A stretch of DNA of 64,000 bases, taken from Hungatella sp. UBA4396. Its GTDB lineage: Bacteria; Bacillota; Clostridia; Lachnospirales; Lachnospiraceae. The position numbers were made by a program, and so were the translations under genes. Location: positions 5,604-69,603 of the forward strand of contig DGRE01000033.1 in NCBI GenBank assembly GCA_002389905.1, in the 5' to 3' direction. This document shows positions 7,658 to 14,848 of the stretch, one piece after another; the stretch's first letter is position 1; each line of letters starts with the position of its first letter. The notes under the pieces are model-generated. The model saw only the letters and a list, made by a program, of their open reading frames with translations. It was not told the origin of the DNA and ran no database searches.

Positions 7658-8899
7658 TTATATTGTCCTGCTGAAAAAATCTGTTTCCTCTAACAGGCTT
7701 TCAATGGTGTCCATTCCAAGGCGATGCAGCAGCTCAATGACATATGGATTTTCAGCAGGATGCTGATAAGTTGCCTTCTCTCCGTATTCATTGACCAGCT
7801 CGGTTCCCAACTCCATTCCTAAGATGGACCTGGGGCCTCCTACGCAGCCGCCTACACAGCCCATTCCTTCATAAAAATTGGCTTCAATATTTCCAGCCAT
7901 AATATCCTGAATCATCTTCCTGCACGCAGGCACTCCATCGGCATGCTTGGTGCGGATCTTTGTTTTCTTGTTGGGATTGATGGCCCTTACGGTATATTCC
8001 ACTGCTTCGCTGACCCCGCCTTTTCTGGCGTAAATTCTTCCCGCTTTGGAGGAGTGGTCTTTCTCGCTCTCTTCCATTACAGCAGGATCAATTCCCAGGG
8101 CATCAAAGATGTTCTTTGTTTCCTGGAAGGTGAGTACAAAGTCAACATCTCCTGCCAAATCCTTTTCTCTGGCCTCTGCTTTTTTTGCAAGGCATGGACC
8201 TATGAATATGGTCATGGCATCGGGGTGGAGTGCTTTTACTACTCTTGCACAGGCAATCATGGGAGAGACTGAGCCAGGAACGTGGGGGAGGAGTTGATTG
8301 TAAACCTTGCGGATCATGCCGATCCACATGGGGCAGCAGCAGCTTGTAAGCTGGAAATCATTGATGTCGTTAATGTTTTTGTCAAATTCTAGGGCCTCTT
8401 TTAGTGTGAGGATGTCCGCAAATAAGGCAACCTCCAGCATTCCATCGAATCCTACCTCTTTTAATGCATTTCTCAGCTTGCCGGGTGTGACTTCACTGGA
8501 GAACTGGCCTAGAAATGCAGGGGCAATCATGGCGTAAACCAGGCTTTTGGAACTTCTGATGGCTTTTAGTGCCGGAATGATGTCGGTGGTGGCGGTTAGT
8601 TTTTCACTGGCGCAGCCCTCGATGCAGTTTTCGCAGCCCAGGCAGAGTTCAGGGTATACCTCTACTCCATCGGGTCCCATGGTTAAGGCTCCGAAAGGAC
8701 AGCGGTTTAAGCATTCTTCGCCTTCAGATTCGGAACAATTGCATGTTCCGGTGCGGAATACGATGGGGTGTTTCTTGGGGTTTAAAAGGCAGTCTAAGTG
8801 GTTGGAGTCGTAGGAGTGTTCGTCTTCCGGCGCCAGATCTGGCTTGTTGTCCAGTGCTGCTTTGACTGTGCTTTCGTATAGTTCTTTAAAGGTTTGCAT
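7658..8899 (-). CDS. [FeFe] hydrogenase catalytic-domain protein (ferredoxin-like domain plus H-cluster domain)
   Basis: A compact 413-residue iron-only hydrogenase-type protein, cytoplasmic with no signal peptide. An N-terminal two-cluster ferredoxin region (about 45-105) shows CNCSESEGEECLNRC and CLGCENCIEGC. The H-cluster motifs follow: L1 is TSCCCPMW (one Cys more than the usual TSCCPxW), L2 is GPCLAKK and L3 is EGMGCVGGCVGG. These support binding of an H-cluster and place it in a non-canonical (group B-like) branch rather than the main HydA. Accessory HydE/F/G are not in the window. AGGAGG precedes the ATG. Hydrogen production, uptake or a sensory role cannot be separated here. Confidence 0.85.
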   Translation of the reverse strand: MQTFKELYESTVKAALDNKPDLAPEDEHSYDSNHLDCLLNPKKHPIVFRTGTCNCSESEGEECLNRCPFGALTMGPDGVEVYPELCLGCENCIEGCASEKLTATTDIIPALKAIRSSKSLVYAMIAPAFLGQFSSEVTPGKLRNALKEVGFDGMLEVALFADILTLKEALEFDKNINDINDFQLTSCCCPMWIGMIRKVYNQLLPHVPGSVSPMIACARVVKALHPDAMTIFIGPCLAKKAEAREKDLAGDVDFVLTFQETKNIFDALGIDPAVMEESEKDHSSKAGRIYARKGGVSEAVEYTVRAINPNKKTKIRTKHADGVPACRKMIQDIMAGNIEANFYEGMGCVGGCVGGPRSILGMELGTELVNEYGEKATYQHPAENPYVIELLHRLGMDTIESLLEETDFFSRTI

Positions 8900-9145
8900 A
8901 AATACCTCCTGCGTATAGGCTTTGATCTTGGTGTGGTGTTTTTAAATAGGTATTTATCAGATCGTATAATTACCATTATAATACCTTTTCTTACTTCTTG
9001 CTATACCGAAAAATGGAATTTAAATCTTCCTCATTAACTTATATAGAAAAGGTTCTGCAAAAATAGCCTTATTTGCTGTTTTTGCAAAACCCCTTATTTA
9101 AATAGCCTTGATAGCCTTCTGTTACTGATTTTACTATATTCTGCA
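8900..9145. other. Intergenic region between hicB and the hydrogenase-like gene
   Basis: It holds the hicAB terminator hairpin (9051-9092) and, on the minus strand, a TATAAT near 8976-8981 with only a weak -35 (TAGCAA), the likely promoter of the hydrogenase-like gene. I see no coding frame with a ribosome site. Confidence 0.35.
9051..9092 (-). terminator. Terminator after hicB
   Basis: In the leftward transcript GGTTTTGCAAAAACAGC pairs with GCTATTTTTGCAGAACC around a 7-base loop, followed by a short TTTT. It lies about 55 bases after the hicB stop and ends the toxin-antitoxin transcript. Confidence 0.6.
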
Positions 9146-9490
9146 TTACTTTGTCAGCTTATATAAGGCCAATGTATTAAGACTTACGCCTTCCCGCTCC
9201 GCTTCTATTGCAAGCCTTTGATGCAGGGACTTAGGCAGCCTTAAGTTAAATCTGCCGCTATAGTCTCCTGTGCTCTCGGGCATCGGAATCGGTAGGCCAT
9301 TTTCTAATTTCACTTCTAAATACCCTTCCATAGCTTCATTAAGGCTTTCATATAATTCTTCCAATGTATCGCCTGTACTTTGGCAGCCATCCAACTCCAG
9401 GATTCTACCGTAGAAATAATGGCCGCTTTCATCACTTATTTCCTGTACTAATCTCGTATATGGGAGTTTCATATAATCCTTAGCTTCCAT
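9146..9490 (-). CDS. hicB: HicB-family antitoxin
   Basis: Antitoxin of a type II HicAB module. The 114-residue protein has the HicB N-terminal partial RNase-H-like fold (about 10-70, including GRILELDGCQSTGDTLEELYESLNEA) and a C-terminal ribbon-helix-helix DNA-binding part (about 80-112, GRFNLRLPKSLHQRLAIEA). It should neutralise HicA and repress the operon promoter. It follows hicA by 48 bases and has a clear AAGGAG site. The toxin-first order is normal for hicAB. Confidence 0.88.
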   Translation of the reverse strand: MEAKDYMKLPYTRLVQEISDESGHYFYGRILELDGCQSTGDTLEELYESLNEAMEGYLEVKLENGLPIPMPESTGDYSGRFNLRLPKSLHQRLAIEAEREGVSLNTLALYKLTK

Positions 9491-9538
9491 TGCCTGCGCT
9501 CCTTTCCTGCCTGATATATTATATCCAGATCAGGGGAA

Positions 9539-9766
9539 TTACTCTCCTATCCGGTTTAGTATATCCATTACATATACCTTCTTTAACGGGTTTTCCTGCT
9601 TTATTGTTGTCAGGTCACCAGTTTCTTTGTTTAAGTACTGCTTGTGGCTTCCTTTTTGTCTCACTGCTTCATACCCATAAGCATTAAGTACCTTTTCAGC
9701 TTCTTCCGGCCGTATGCCGTTTGGCTGCCGTTTCATCTTATCTATTATTTTTTGTACGCTTGGCAC
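9539..9766 (-). CDS. hicA: HicA-family mRNA-interferase toxin
   Basis: A 75-residue toxin with a dsRNA-binding-like fold that cleaves mRNA during translation. The catalytic His lies at about residue 41 in the family motif KGSHKQY, and the C-terminus has the usual KEN(P)LKKVYVMDIL end. The frame opens with GTG; the SD is poor, and the predicted transcript start is only about 15 bases upstream, so initiation may be weak, as expected of a toxin. An operator-like palindrome overlaps its promoter. Confidence 0.88.
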   Translation of the reverse strand: MPSVQKIIDKMKRQPNGIRPEEAEKVLNAYGYEAVRQKGSHKQYLNKETGDLTTIKQENPLKKVYVMDILNRIGE

Positions 9767-9788
9767 TTATTTCGGCCCGCTCAAAACT

Positions 9789-9817
9789 ACAGTACTATAT
9801 TTGGTACTGATTGTCAA
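9789..9817 (-). promoter_or_regulatory. hicAB promoter with embedded palindromic operator
   Basis: On the minus strand TTGACA (9817-9812), 17 bases, TACTGT (9794-9789). The inverted repeat CAGTAC-8-GTACTG (9790-9809) fills the spacer and the -10, a likely site for autorepression by the ribbon-helix-helix end of HicB. Confidence 0.6.
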
Positions 9818-9840
9818 TGTTCTGGTCTTTGGCAGTTTCC

Positions 9841-9991
9841 GTTATCTGCGAATGCAAGAAATAACCTCGATTCCGCTTCGCTCCATCTCGGTCATTTCTT
9901 GCATTCCAATGAACAAAAATGCATATAAAAAAGCCCCTTTGAATGCAAGCATTCAGGGACTTTTCCATATGCATTTTTGTTCGCAGATAAC
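9841..9991. repeat. Nested inverted-repeat structure at the rpsI terminator
   Basis: The right arm (9967-9991, 25 bases) is perfectly complementary to a left arm made of 9841-9851 plus 9913-9926. The 61 bases between the two left-arm pieces are themselves bounded by a perfect 13-bp inverted repeat (GAATGCAAGAAAT at 9850-9862, its complement at 9894-9906). The rpsI terminator lies in the middle. The arrangement reads as a large inverted repeat whose left arm was split by a small hairpin-forming insertion. Confidence 0.7.
9930..9962 (-). terminator. rpsI terminator
   Basis: In the leftward transcript AGTCCCTGAATGC and GCATTCAAAGGGGCT form a stem with a small bulge, followed by TTTTTT. It is about 35 bases after the rpsI stop codon and inside the larger inverted repeat. 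Confidence 0.75.
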
Positions 9992-9994
9992 TGC

Positions 9995-10387
9995 TTATCG
10001 TTTTGAAAACTGCGGAGCGCGACGAGCTGACTTTAAGCCGTATTTCTTTCTCTCTTTTGCTCTTGGGTCTCTTGTTAAATAACCGGCTTTCTTAAGAACT
10101 GGACGATAGTCCGCATCTGCCTGAAGCAGAGCTCTTGAAATACCGTGTCTGATTGCACCGGCCTGTCCGGTGAATCCACCGCCGTGAACATTTACTAAAA
10201 TGTCAAACTTATCAACATTTTCTGTAGCAACCAACGGCTGACGAACAACAACCTTTAATGTTTCAAGACCTAAATACTGGTCAATGTCTCTCTTATTGAT
10301 GGTGATTTTGCCTGTACCCGGCACTAAATATACTCTGGCGATAGATTTTTTTCTTCTGCCTGTTCCGTAAAATTTTGCATTAGCCAT
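9995..10387 (-). CDS. rpsI: 30S ribosomal protein S9
   Basis: S9 sits in the head of the 30S subunit and its C-terminal tail reaches the P-site tRNA. The 130-residue protein has the N-terminal GTGRRKKSIARV, the central VHGGGFTGQAGAIRHGISRAL and the basic tail ending QFSKR. It follows rplM by 28 bases, the universal L13-S9 pair, and ends the transcript. Confidence 0.98.
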   Translation of the reverse strand: MANAKFYGTGRRKKSIARVYLVPGTGKITINKRDIDQYLGLETLKVVVRQPLVATENVDKFDILVNVHGGGFTGQAGAIRHGISRALLQADADYRPVLKKAGYLTRDPRAKERKKYGLKSARRAPQFSKR

Positions 10388-10415
10388 GATAACTTCCTCC
10401 TTTCAGCACCTCTGA

Positions 10416-10850
10416 TTAAAATTTGATTTCTAAAACTTCTGGCTTCTGAGCAGCATTCACATGCTCTGGGCCTGCATATACGTGAAGTTTTGTAATCATG
10501 CTTCTTCCTAAAGGTCCCTTTGGAAGCATACCCTTAACTGCTAATTCCATTACTCTCTCAGGTTTTTTAGCCAGCATCTCTCTCAATGTGGTTTCCTTCA
10601 TACCGCCCACATAATCAGAGTGGTGATAGTAAATCTTCTGGTCAAGCTTCTTGCCGGTTACAGCAATCTTGTCTGCGTTAACAACGATCACATAATCGCC
10701 GCAATCCATATGCGGGGTATAGATCGGTTTATTTTTTCCTCTTAATACTTTAGCTACTTCTGAAGCCAAACGTCCTAATGTATGTCCTGCAGCGTCAACT
10801 ACGTACCATTTTCTTTCAATCGTTGCTGGACTAGCCATAAAAGTCTTCAT
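10416..10850 (-). CDS. rplM: 50S ribosomal protein L13
   Basis: L13 is an early assembly protein of the 50S subunit. The 144-residue protein shows the family N-terminus KTFMASPATIERKWYVVDA and the motifs DYVIVVNADK and GMLPKGPLGR. It has its own consensus promoter at 10966-10994 and a leader of about 110 nt, so rplM-rpsI is separate from the upstream ecf-truA genes. Confidence 0.98.
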   Translation of the reverse strand: MKTFMASPATIERKWYVVDAAGHTLGRLASEVAKVLRGKNKPIYTPHMDCGDYVIVVNADKIAVTGKKLDQKIYYHHSDYVGGMKETTLREMLAKKPERVMELAVKGMLPKGPLGRSMITKLHVYAGPEHVNAAQKPEVLEIKF

Positions 10851-10965
10851 GGGATAACCTCCTGTAAATTCTGGTTTTATTCATCATAACTGGATTTAAG
10901 TTATATTCAAAATATTCACTCCGGGGCATTGGCTTGAACATTTTTGCCTAACGTCACAGTTATAC

Positions 10966-10994
10966 ATTATATTACACTCAGCCGGCTGTGTCAA
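10966..10994 (-). promoter_or_regulatory. Consensus sigma-A promoter of rplM-rpsI
   Basis: On the minus strand a perfect TTGACA (10994-10989), 17-base spacer, perfect TATAAT (10971-10966). The leader down to 10850 may carry an L13-type autoregulatory RNA, but I could not fold it confidently. Confidence 0.9.
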
Positions 10995-11028
10995 CCTCTT
11001 TTCCTTCAAAAAATGAAGGTTTTCAACT

Positions 11029-12054
11029 CTATTTTTGTGTCACATACCAGCCCTGCTCCTCATCAGAAGGATGAAAGACATAAAACCCATAAGATTTTCC
11101 GGAAATGATTCTTTCTGCATTATCCTCATCCTTTACATAAACAGTTTCGGCCCCATTGCGCACCGCCTGATGGACTACCCGGATCAGAAGCCGCTCAAAA
11201 TCTTCCTCCCTGCACCGGTGAATCGTAAGACGGGCTTTTCCTTTTGAAACAATCTCCTCCTGGGAAAGAGTGTAGCTCCATTCCTTGTTTTCTCCCCTGA
11301 TTTCCTGTTCCAGTTCTTTTTCGTATTCCAGGCTCATCAAAGTAAGGCCTTTGGCGGCGGCCTTTGGCCCAGCTTCATTCCGGTCCCTGGCATCGAGGAT
11401 TTTTTCCACGTGCTCGGGAGGATAAACACCCATTCCCACTTTCATCAAGGTTCCTGCGATGATCCGCACCATGTTATATAAAAATCCGCTTCCCTTGATT
11501 CGGAGGGTGATTAAATCCCCTGACTTTTCCACGTCCAGGCTGTAAATGGTCCTCACCGTTTCCTCTGCCTGTCCCCTTGCGGTGCAGAAGCTTTTAAAAT
11601 CATGCTCTCCCACCAGGTAAGCGGCTCCTTTTTTCATCAGTTCCACATCCAGGGGAAAATAACAAAAATAGCTGTATAATCTCATGGTGGGAACTTCGAT
11701 TTTCCGGTTCATTATCCTGTATTCATAAGTTTTTACACAATTTTGTTTTCTGGGATGATAGTCAGAACTTACCTCTTCGGATTGCAGAACCCGGATATCC
11801 TCCGGCAGCCTCTGGTTTAAGGCAAAGCAGATTTTATCCGCCGGCATCCGGTTTTCTGTATCAAAGACGGCCACATTTCCCTCAGAGTGAACTCCTGAAT
11901 CCGTTCTGCTGGCTCCGATGACTGCCACCGGCTCCTTCAGCAAATCGGTCAGGGCCTTATTCAAAACCTCTTCAATGGTGACTCCGTTCTTCTGAAGCTG
12001 CCAGCCGCAGTAATTGGTGCCGTCATAGGCCACAATCATCTTAACCCGTTTCAT
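11029..12054 (-). CDS. truA: tRNA pseudouridine synthase A with C-terminal extension
   Basis: TruA makes pseudouridine 38-40 in tRNA anticodon stems. The catalytic Asp is at about residue 52 in GASRTDSGVHSEGN, and the core continues to AAKGLTLMSLEY near residue 250. The protein has 341 residues, whereas the family usually ends near 245-270, so about 85 residues are added at the C-terminus (ending in WYVTQK). That extension has mixed charged alpha/beta character and no motif I recognise. GGAGAG precedes the ATG. It lies 23 bases after ecfT, in the usual ecf-truA-rplM order. Confidence 0.93.
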   Translation of the reverse strand: MKRVKMIVAYDGTNYCGWQLQKNGVTIEEVLNKALTDLLKEPVAVIGASRTDSGVHSEGNVAVFDTENRMPADKICFALNQRLPEDIRVLQSEEVSSDYHPRKQNCVKTYEYRIMNRKIEVPTMRLYSYFCYFPLDVELMKKGAAYLVGEHDFKSFCTARGQAEETVRTIYSLDVEKSGDLITLRIKGSGFLYNMVRIIAGTLMKVGMGVYPPEHVEKILDARDRNEAGPKAAAKGLTLMSLEYEKELEQEIRGENKEWSYTLSQEEIVSKGKARLTIHRCREEDFERLLIRVVHQAVRNGAETVYVKDEDNAERIISGKSYGFYVFHPSDEEQGWYVTQK

Positions 12055-12077
12055 ATACTCTCCTTTTTATAGCCTTC

Positions 12078-12878
12078 TCAGGCTTTTATCCGAAGAATTG
12101 CAATAATTGCCAAATAGACCAGACAGAGTGCGTAAACCGCCCCATCCCGCTTTTCATACCGAAGGGGCTTCATCTTAGTCCTGCCTTCCCCGCCCCGGTA
12201 GCATCTGGCTTCCATAGCCATTGCCAGATCCGTGGCACGGCGGAATGCGGAAATAAACAGAGGAACCAGAAGGGGAATCATGTTCTTTGCCTTCTGAATT
12301 AAATTTCCTGTTTCAAAATCAGCTCCCCTGGCCATCTGAGCCTTCATGATCTTATCCGTTTCCTCTACCAGAATGGGGATAAAACGAAGGGCAATGGACA
12401 TCATCATAGACAGCTCATGAACGGGAACCTTGATTTTCTTTAAAAATCCAAGGCTTTTTTCCAGTCCGTCAGTCAACTGGTTGGGAGTGGTGGTAAGAGT
12501 CATAATGGAAGAGCCTACCACCAGATAGATCAGCCGGATTCCCATAAAGGCTGCTGTCCGGATTCCTTCTTTCGTTATTTTCAAAAATCCTAACTGGAAT
12601 ACGGCTTCTCCCGGAGTCAGAAACAGGTTAAAGCTGACGCTGAGTAAAAGCAGAAACACGATGGCCTTTAATCCCTGCACCATAAACCGGAAGGGAACAA
12701 GGCTCAGCCGGATAGCCCCGGCCAGGAACATGGTGGCTGCCAGATAGGCCCATACGTTGTCCGCAATAAAAAGGGATATGATGTAAATCATAGTCCCAAA
12801 CAGCTTTGTCCGGGGGTCCAGCCTGTGAAGGATTGAATCCACCGGATAATATTGTCCTAAAGTAATATCTTTCAGCAT
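12078..12878 (-). CDS. ecfT: ECF transporter transmembrane component EcfT
   Basis: EcfT couples the EcfA1-EcfA2 ATPases to exchangeable S components that bind vitamins or metals. The 266-residue membrane protein has about five or six hydrophobic segments and the two cytoplasmic coupling helices with Ala-Arg-x motifs (QMARGADFE near 185 and MEARCYRGG near 225). It follows ecfA2 by 50 bases with a GGAGA site. No S component is adjacent, as expected for the general group II module. Confidence 0.94.
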   Translation of the reverse strand: MLKDITLGQYYPVDSILHRLDPRTKLFGTMIYIISLFIADNVWAYLAATMFLAGAIRLSLVPFRFMVQGLKAIVFLLLLSVSFNLFLTPGEAVFQLGFLKITKEGIRTAAFMGIRLIYLVVGSSIMTLTTTPNQLTDGLEKSLGFLKKIKVPVHELSMMMSIALRFIPILVEETDKIMKAQMARGADFETGNLIQKAKNMIPLLVPLFISAFRRATDLAMAMEARCYRGGEGRTKMKPLRYEKRDGAVYALCLVYLAIIAILRIKA

Positions 12879-12928
12879 AATATCTCCGATCCTGTTTTTA
12901 AGAAGGCCTGTCCTGCCCTAAGGCAAGG

Positions 12929-13783
12929 TTAGCGGCCATCTCTCAGAAGCCTTAGTATCCCATCTCTGGCTTCTTCTATGGTAGTAATGTTGTCATCAAT
13001 GGGAACTCCATGTTCCCTCAGGGTATGGACGATGTAAGTAATCTTTGGAGCCGCCAGGCCCATAGCCTCCAGCTCCTTATAATGCTTAAACACTTCCTTG
13101 GGTGCATCGTCAAACACCTTTTCCCCGTGATTCATAACCAGTATCCGGTCCACATATCTGGCAATGTCCTCCATGCTGTGGGAAACCAGAATAATAGTCA
13201 TGTTCCGCTCCTTGTGAAGCCGTTCAATCTGGTCCAGAATCTCATCCCGTCCCTTTGGGTCCAGGCCTGCCGTAGGTTCATCCAAGATCAGAACCTCAGG
13301 ATTCATGGCCAGGACTCCTGCAATGGCAACCCGGCGCTTCTGTCCGCCGGAAAGCTCAAAGGGAGAACGCTTGTAAAAGCTTTCATCAAGTCCTGTCATG
13401 GAAAGAGCCTCCCTGGCTCTGGCTTCCACCTCTTCTTTGGATAGTCCCTGATTTTTCGGGCCAAAACACACATCGGAAAATACATCAATTTCAAAAAGCT
13501 GATGCTCCGGGTACTGGAATACAAGACCCACACGGCTTCTCAAAGCCCGAAAATCGTACCTTTCCTCATAAATGTTCTTTCCATTATAATAGATGGCTCC
13601 GCTGGTAGCCTTTAAAAGCCCGTTTAAATGCTGGATCAGAGTGGACTTGCCGGAGCCTGTATGGCCGATCAAGCCTACAAATTCCCCATCTTTGATTTCT
13701 AAATTCACATCCTTTAAGGCATGCTGTTCAAAGGCCGTACCCTGACCGTAAATATAATTCAAGTGTTCTGCTTTAATCGCCAT
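12929..13783 (-). CDS. ecfA2: ECF transporter ATPase EcfA2
   Basis: One of the paired ABC ATPases of the group II ECF transporter. The 284-residue protein shows Walker A GHTGSGKS (about 43), the Q-loop FQYPEHQLF, the signature LSGGQKRR and Walker B VLILDEPTAGLD. The start overlaps the end of ecfA1 by 11 bases, suggesting translational coupling so that the two ATPases are made in equal amounts. Confidence 0.95.
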   Translation of the reverse strand: MAIKAEHLNYIYGQGTAFEQHALKDVNLEIKDGEFVGLIGHTGSGKSTLIQHLNGLLKATSGAIYYNGKNIYEERYDFRALRSRVGLVFQYPEHQLFEIDVFSDVCFGPKNQGLSKEEVEARAREALSMTGLDESFYKRSPFELSGGQKRRVAIAGVLAMNPEVLILDEPTAGLDPKGRDEILDQIERLHKERNMTIILVSHSMEDIARYVDRILVMNHGEKVFDDAPKEVFKHYKELEAMGLAAPKITYIVHTLREHGVPIDDNITTIEEARDGILRLLRDGR

Positions 13784-14678
13784 TCTCTACTCCATTTCCC
13801 AGAGTCACCTTTCCAGGAAAACGCTCTGCAAACATGGGAAGCAGCTTTTCCATCAGTTCCTCTAATGTCAATATGCCGTCAGGCAGGTCCACTCCGTTTT
13901 TCTGAAGCTCATAAGCCAGCTCCGTTACCTGGGGGACATCCAAACGGTAGGATTTTAACTCCTCCACCCTGGAGAATATTTCTCTGGGAGTTCCATCCAT
14001 GACTATTTTTCCCTCATCCATGACAATGACCCGGTCCGCATGGATGACTTCTTCCATGTAGTGAGTGATAAGGATTACGGTAATGCCTTCTTTTTTATTT
14101 AACTCCCGGACAGTCCTCACCACTTCCGCTCTGCCGTTAGGGTCCAGCATGGCCGTAGGCTCGTCCAAAACAATGCACTGAGGCCGCATGGCCATGACCC
14201 CGGCAATGGCAACCCTCTGTTTTTGGCCTCCGGAAAGCTTGTTGGGGGATTTTAAACGGTAAGCCGCCATTCCCACTCCTTTTAAGCTCTCCTCCACCCG
14301 TTTCCATATTTCTTCTGTGGGAACACCCAGATTTTCCGGGCCGAATCCTACGTCTTCTTCCACTACATTTCCGATGATCTGATTGTCCGGGTTCTGAAAT
14401 ACCATTCCCGTTCTCTTTCGCACCTCCCATAAGTTTTCTTCTTTGGAGGTGTCCAGACCCTGAATCCACACGGTTCCATCTGTAGGCAGCAAGATGGCAT
14501 CTAAGTGCTTTGCAAAGGTGGACTTGCCGGAACCATTGTGTCCCAAAACAGCCACAAACTTTCCTGCTTCAATATCTACGCTGACTCCGTCAATAGCCCG
14601 CTTTATTTCTTCAATATTTTCTTCTTCGTCTTTCCTGATGTAATCGAATATCAGCTTAGAGGTTTTTATGATTCCCAT
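13773..14678 (-). CDS. ecfA1: ECF transporter ATPase EcfA1
   Basis: First gene of the ECF module and partner of EcfA2. It has Walker A GHNGSGKS, Q-loop FQNPDNQI, signature LSGGQKQR and Walker B CIVLDEPTAMLD. I start it at the ATG at 14678 (MGIIKTSKL), which has GAAAGG six bases upstream; a longer frame from 14708 lacks a ribosome site. The protein is then 301 residues. It is the point where the usual rplQ-ecfA1 linkage is broken by about 10 kb of accessory genes. Confidence 0.95.
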   Translation of the reverse strand: MGIIKTSKLIFDYIRKDEEENIEEIKRAIDGVSVDIEAGKFVAVLGHNGSGKSTFAKHLDAILLPTDGTVWIQGLDTSKEENLWEVRKRTGMVFQNPDNQIIGNVVEEDVGFGPENLGVPTEEIWKRVEESLKGVGMAAYRLKSPNKLSGGQKQRVAIAGVMAMRPQCIVLDEPTAMLDPNGRAEVVRTVRELNKKEGITVILITHYMEEVIHADRVIVMDEGKIVMDGTPREIFSRVEELKSYRLDVPQVTELAYELQKNGVDLPDGILTLEELMEKLLPMFAERFPGKVTLGNGVENGD

Positions 14679-14722
14679 AGCATACCTTTCTGTAGTAGAC
14701 TCAAACATTTACATGTCACATA

Positions 14723-14751
14723 ATTTTAGTTGAATATTTCATAACAGTCAA
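14723..14751 (-). promoter_or_regulatory. Sigma-A promoter of the ecf-truA operon
   Basis: On the minus strand TTGACT (14751-14746), 17 bases, TAAAAT (14728-14723). The ecf genes thus have their own promoter, as needed after separation from rplQ. Confidence 0.7.
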
Positions 14752-14788
14752 GCATCGTCACAAATCTTTTATTATTTTCCTCATAAAA

Positions 14789-14830
14789 AACAACCGCCTG
14801 AAGAACATCCTCGTTCTCCAGACGGTTGTT
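14789..14830 (-). terminator. Terminator after the sugar-acid dehydratase
   Basis: AACAACCGTCTGGAGAAC pairs with GTTCTTCAGGCGGTTGTT (two G-U pairs in RNA) over a 7-base loop, followed by a T-run in the leftward direction. It closes the sugar-acid operon before the ecf promoter. Confidence 0.85.
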
Positions 14831-14848
14831 TCGGCTTTCTCCCCCAAT

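Noticed and set aside
14679..14708. Ten-codon N-terminal extension of ecfA1
   Set aside because: The upstream ATG has no SD, while the ATG at 14678 has GAAAGG at good spacing and begins at the conserved domain.
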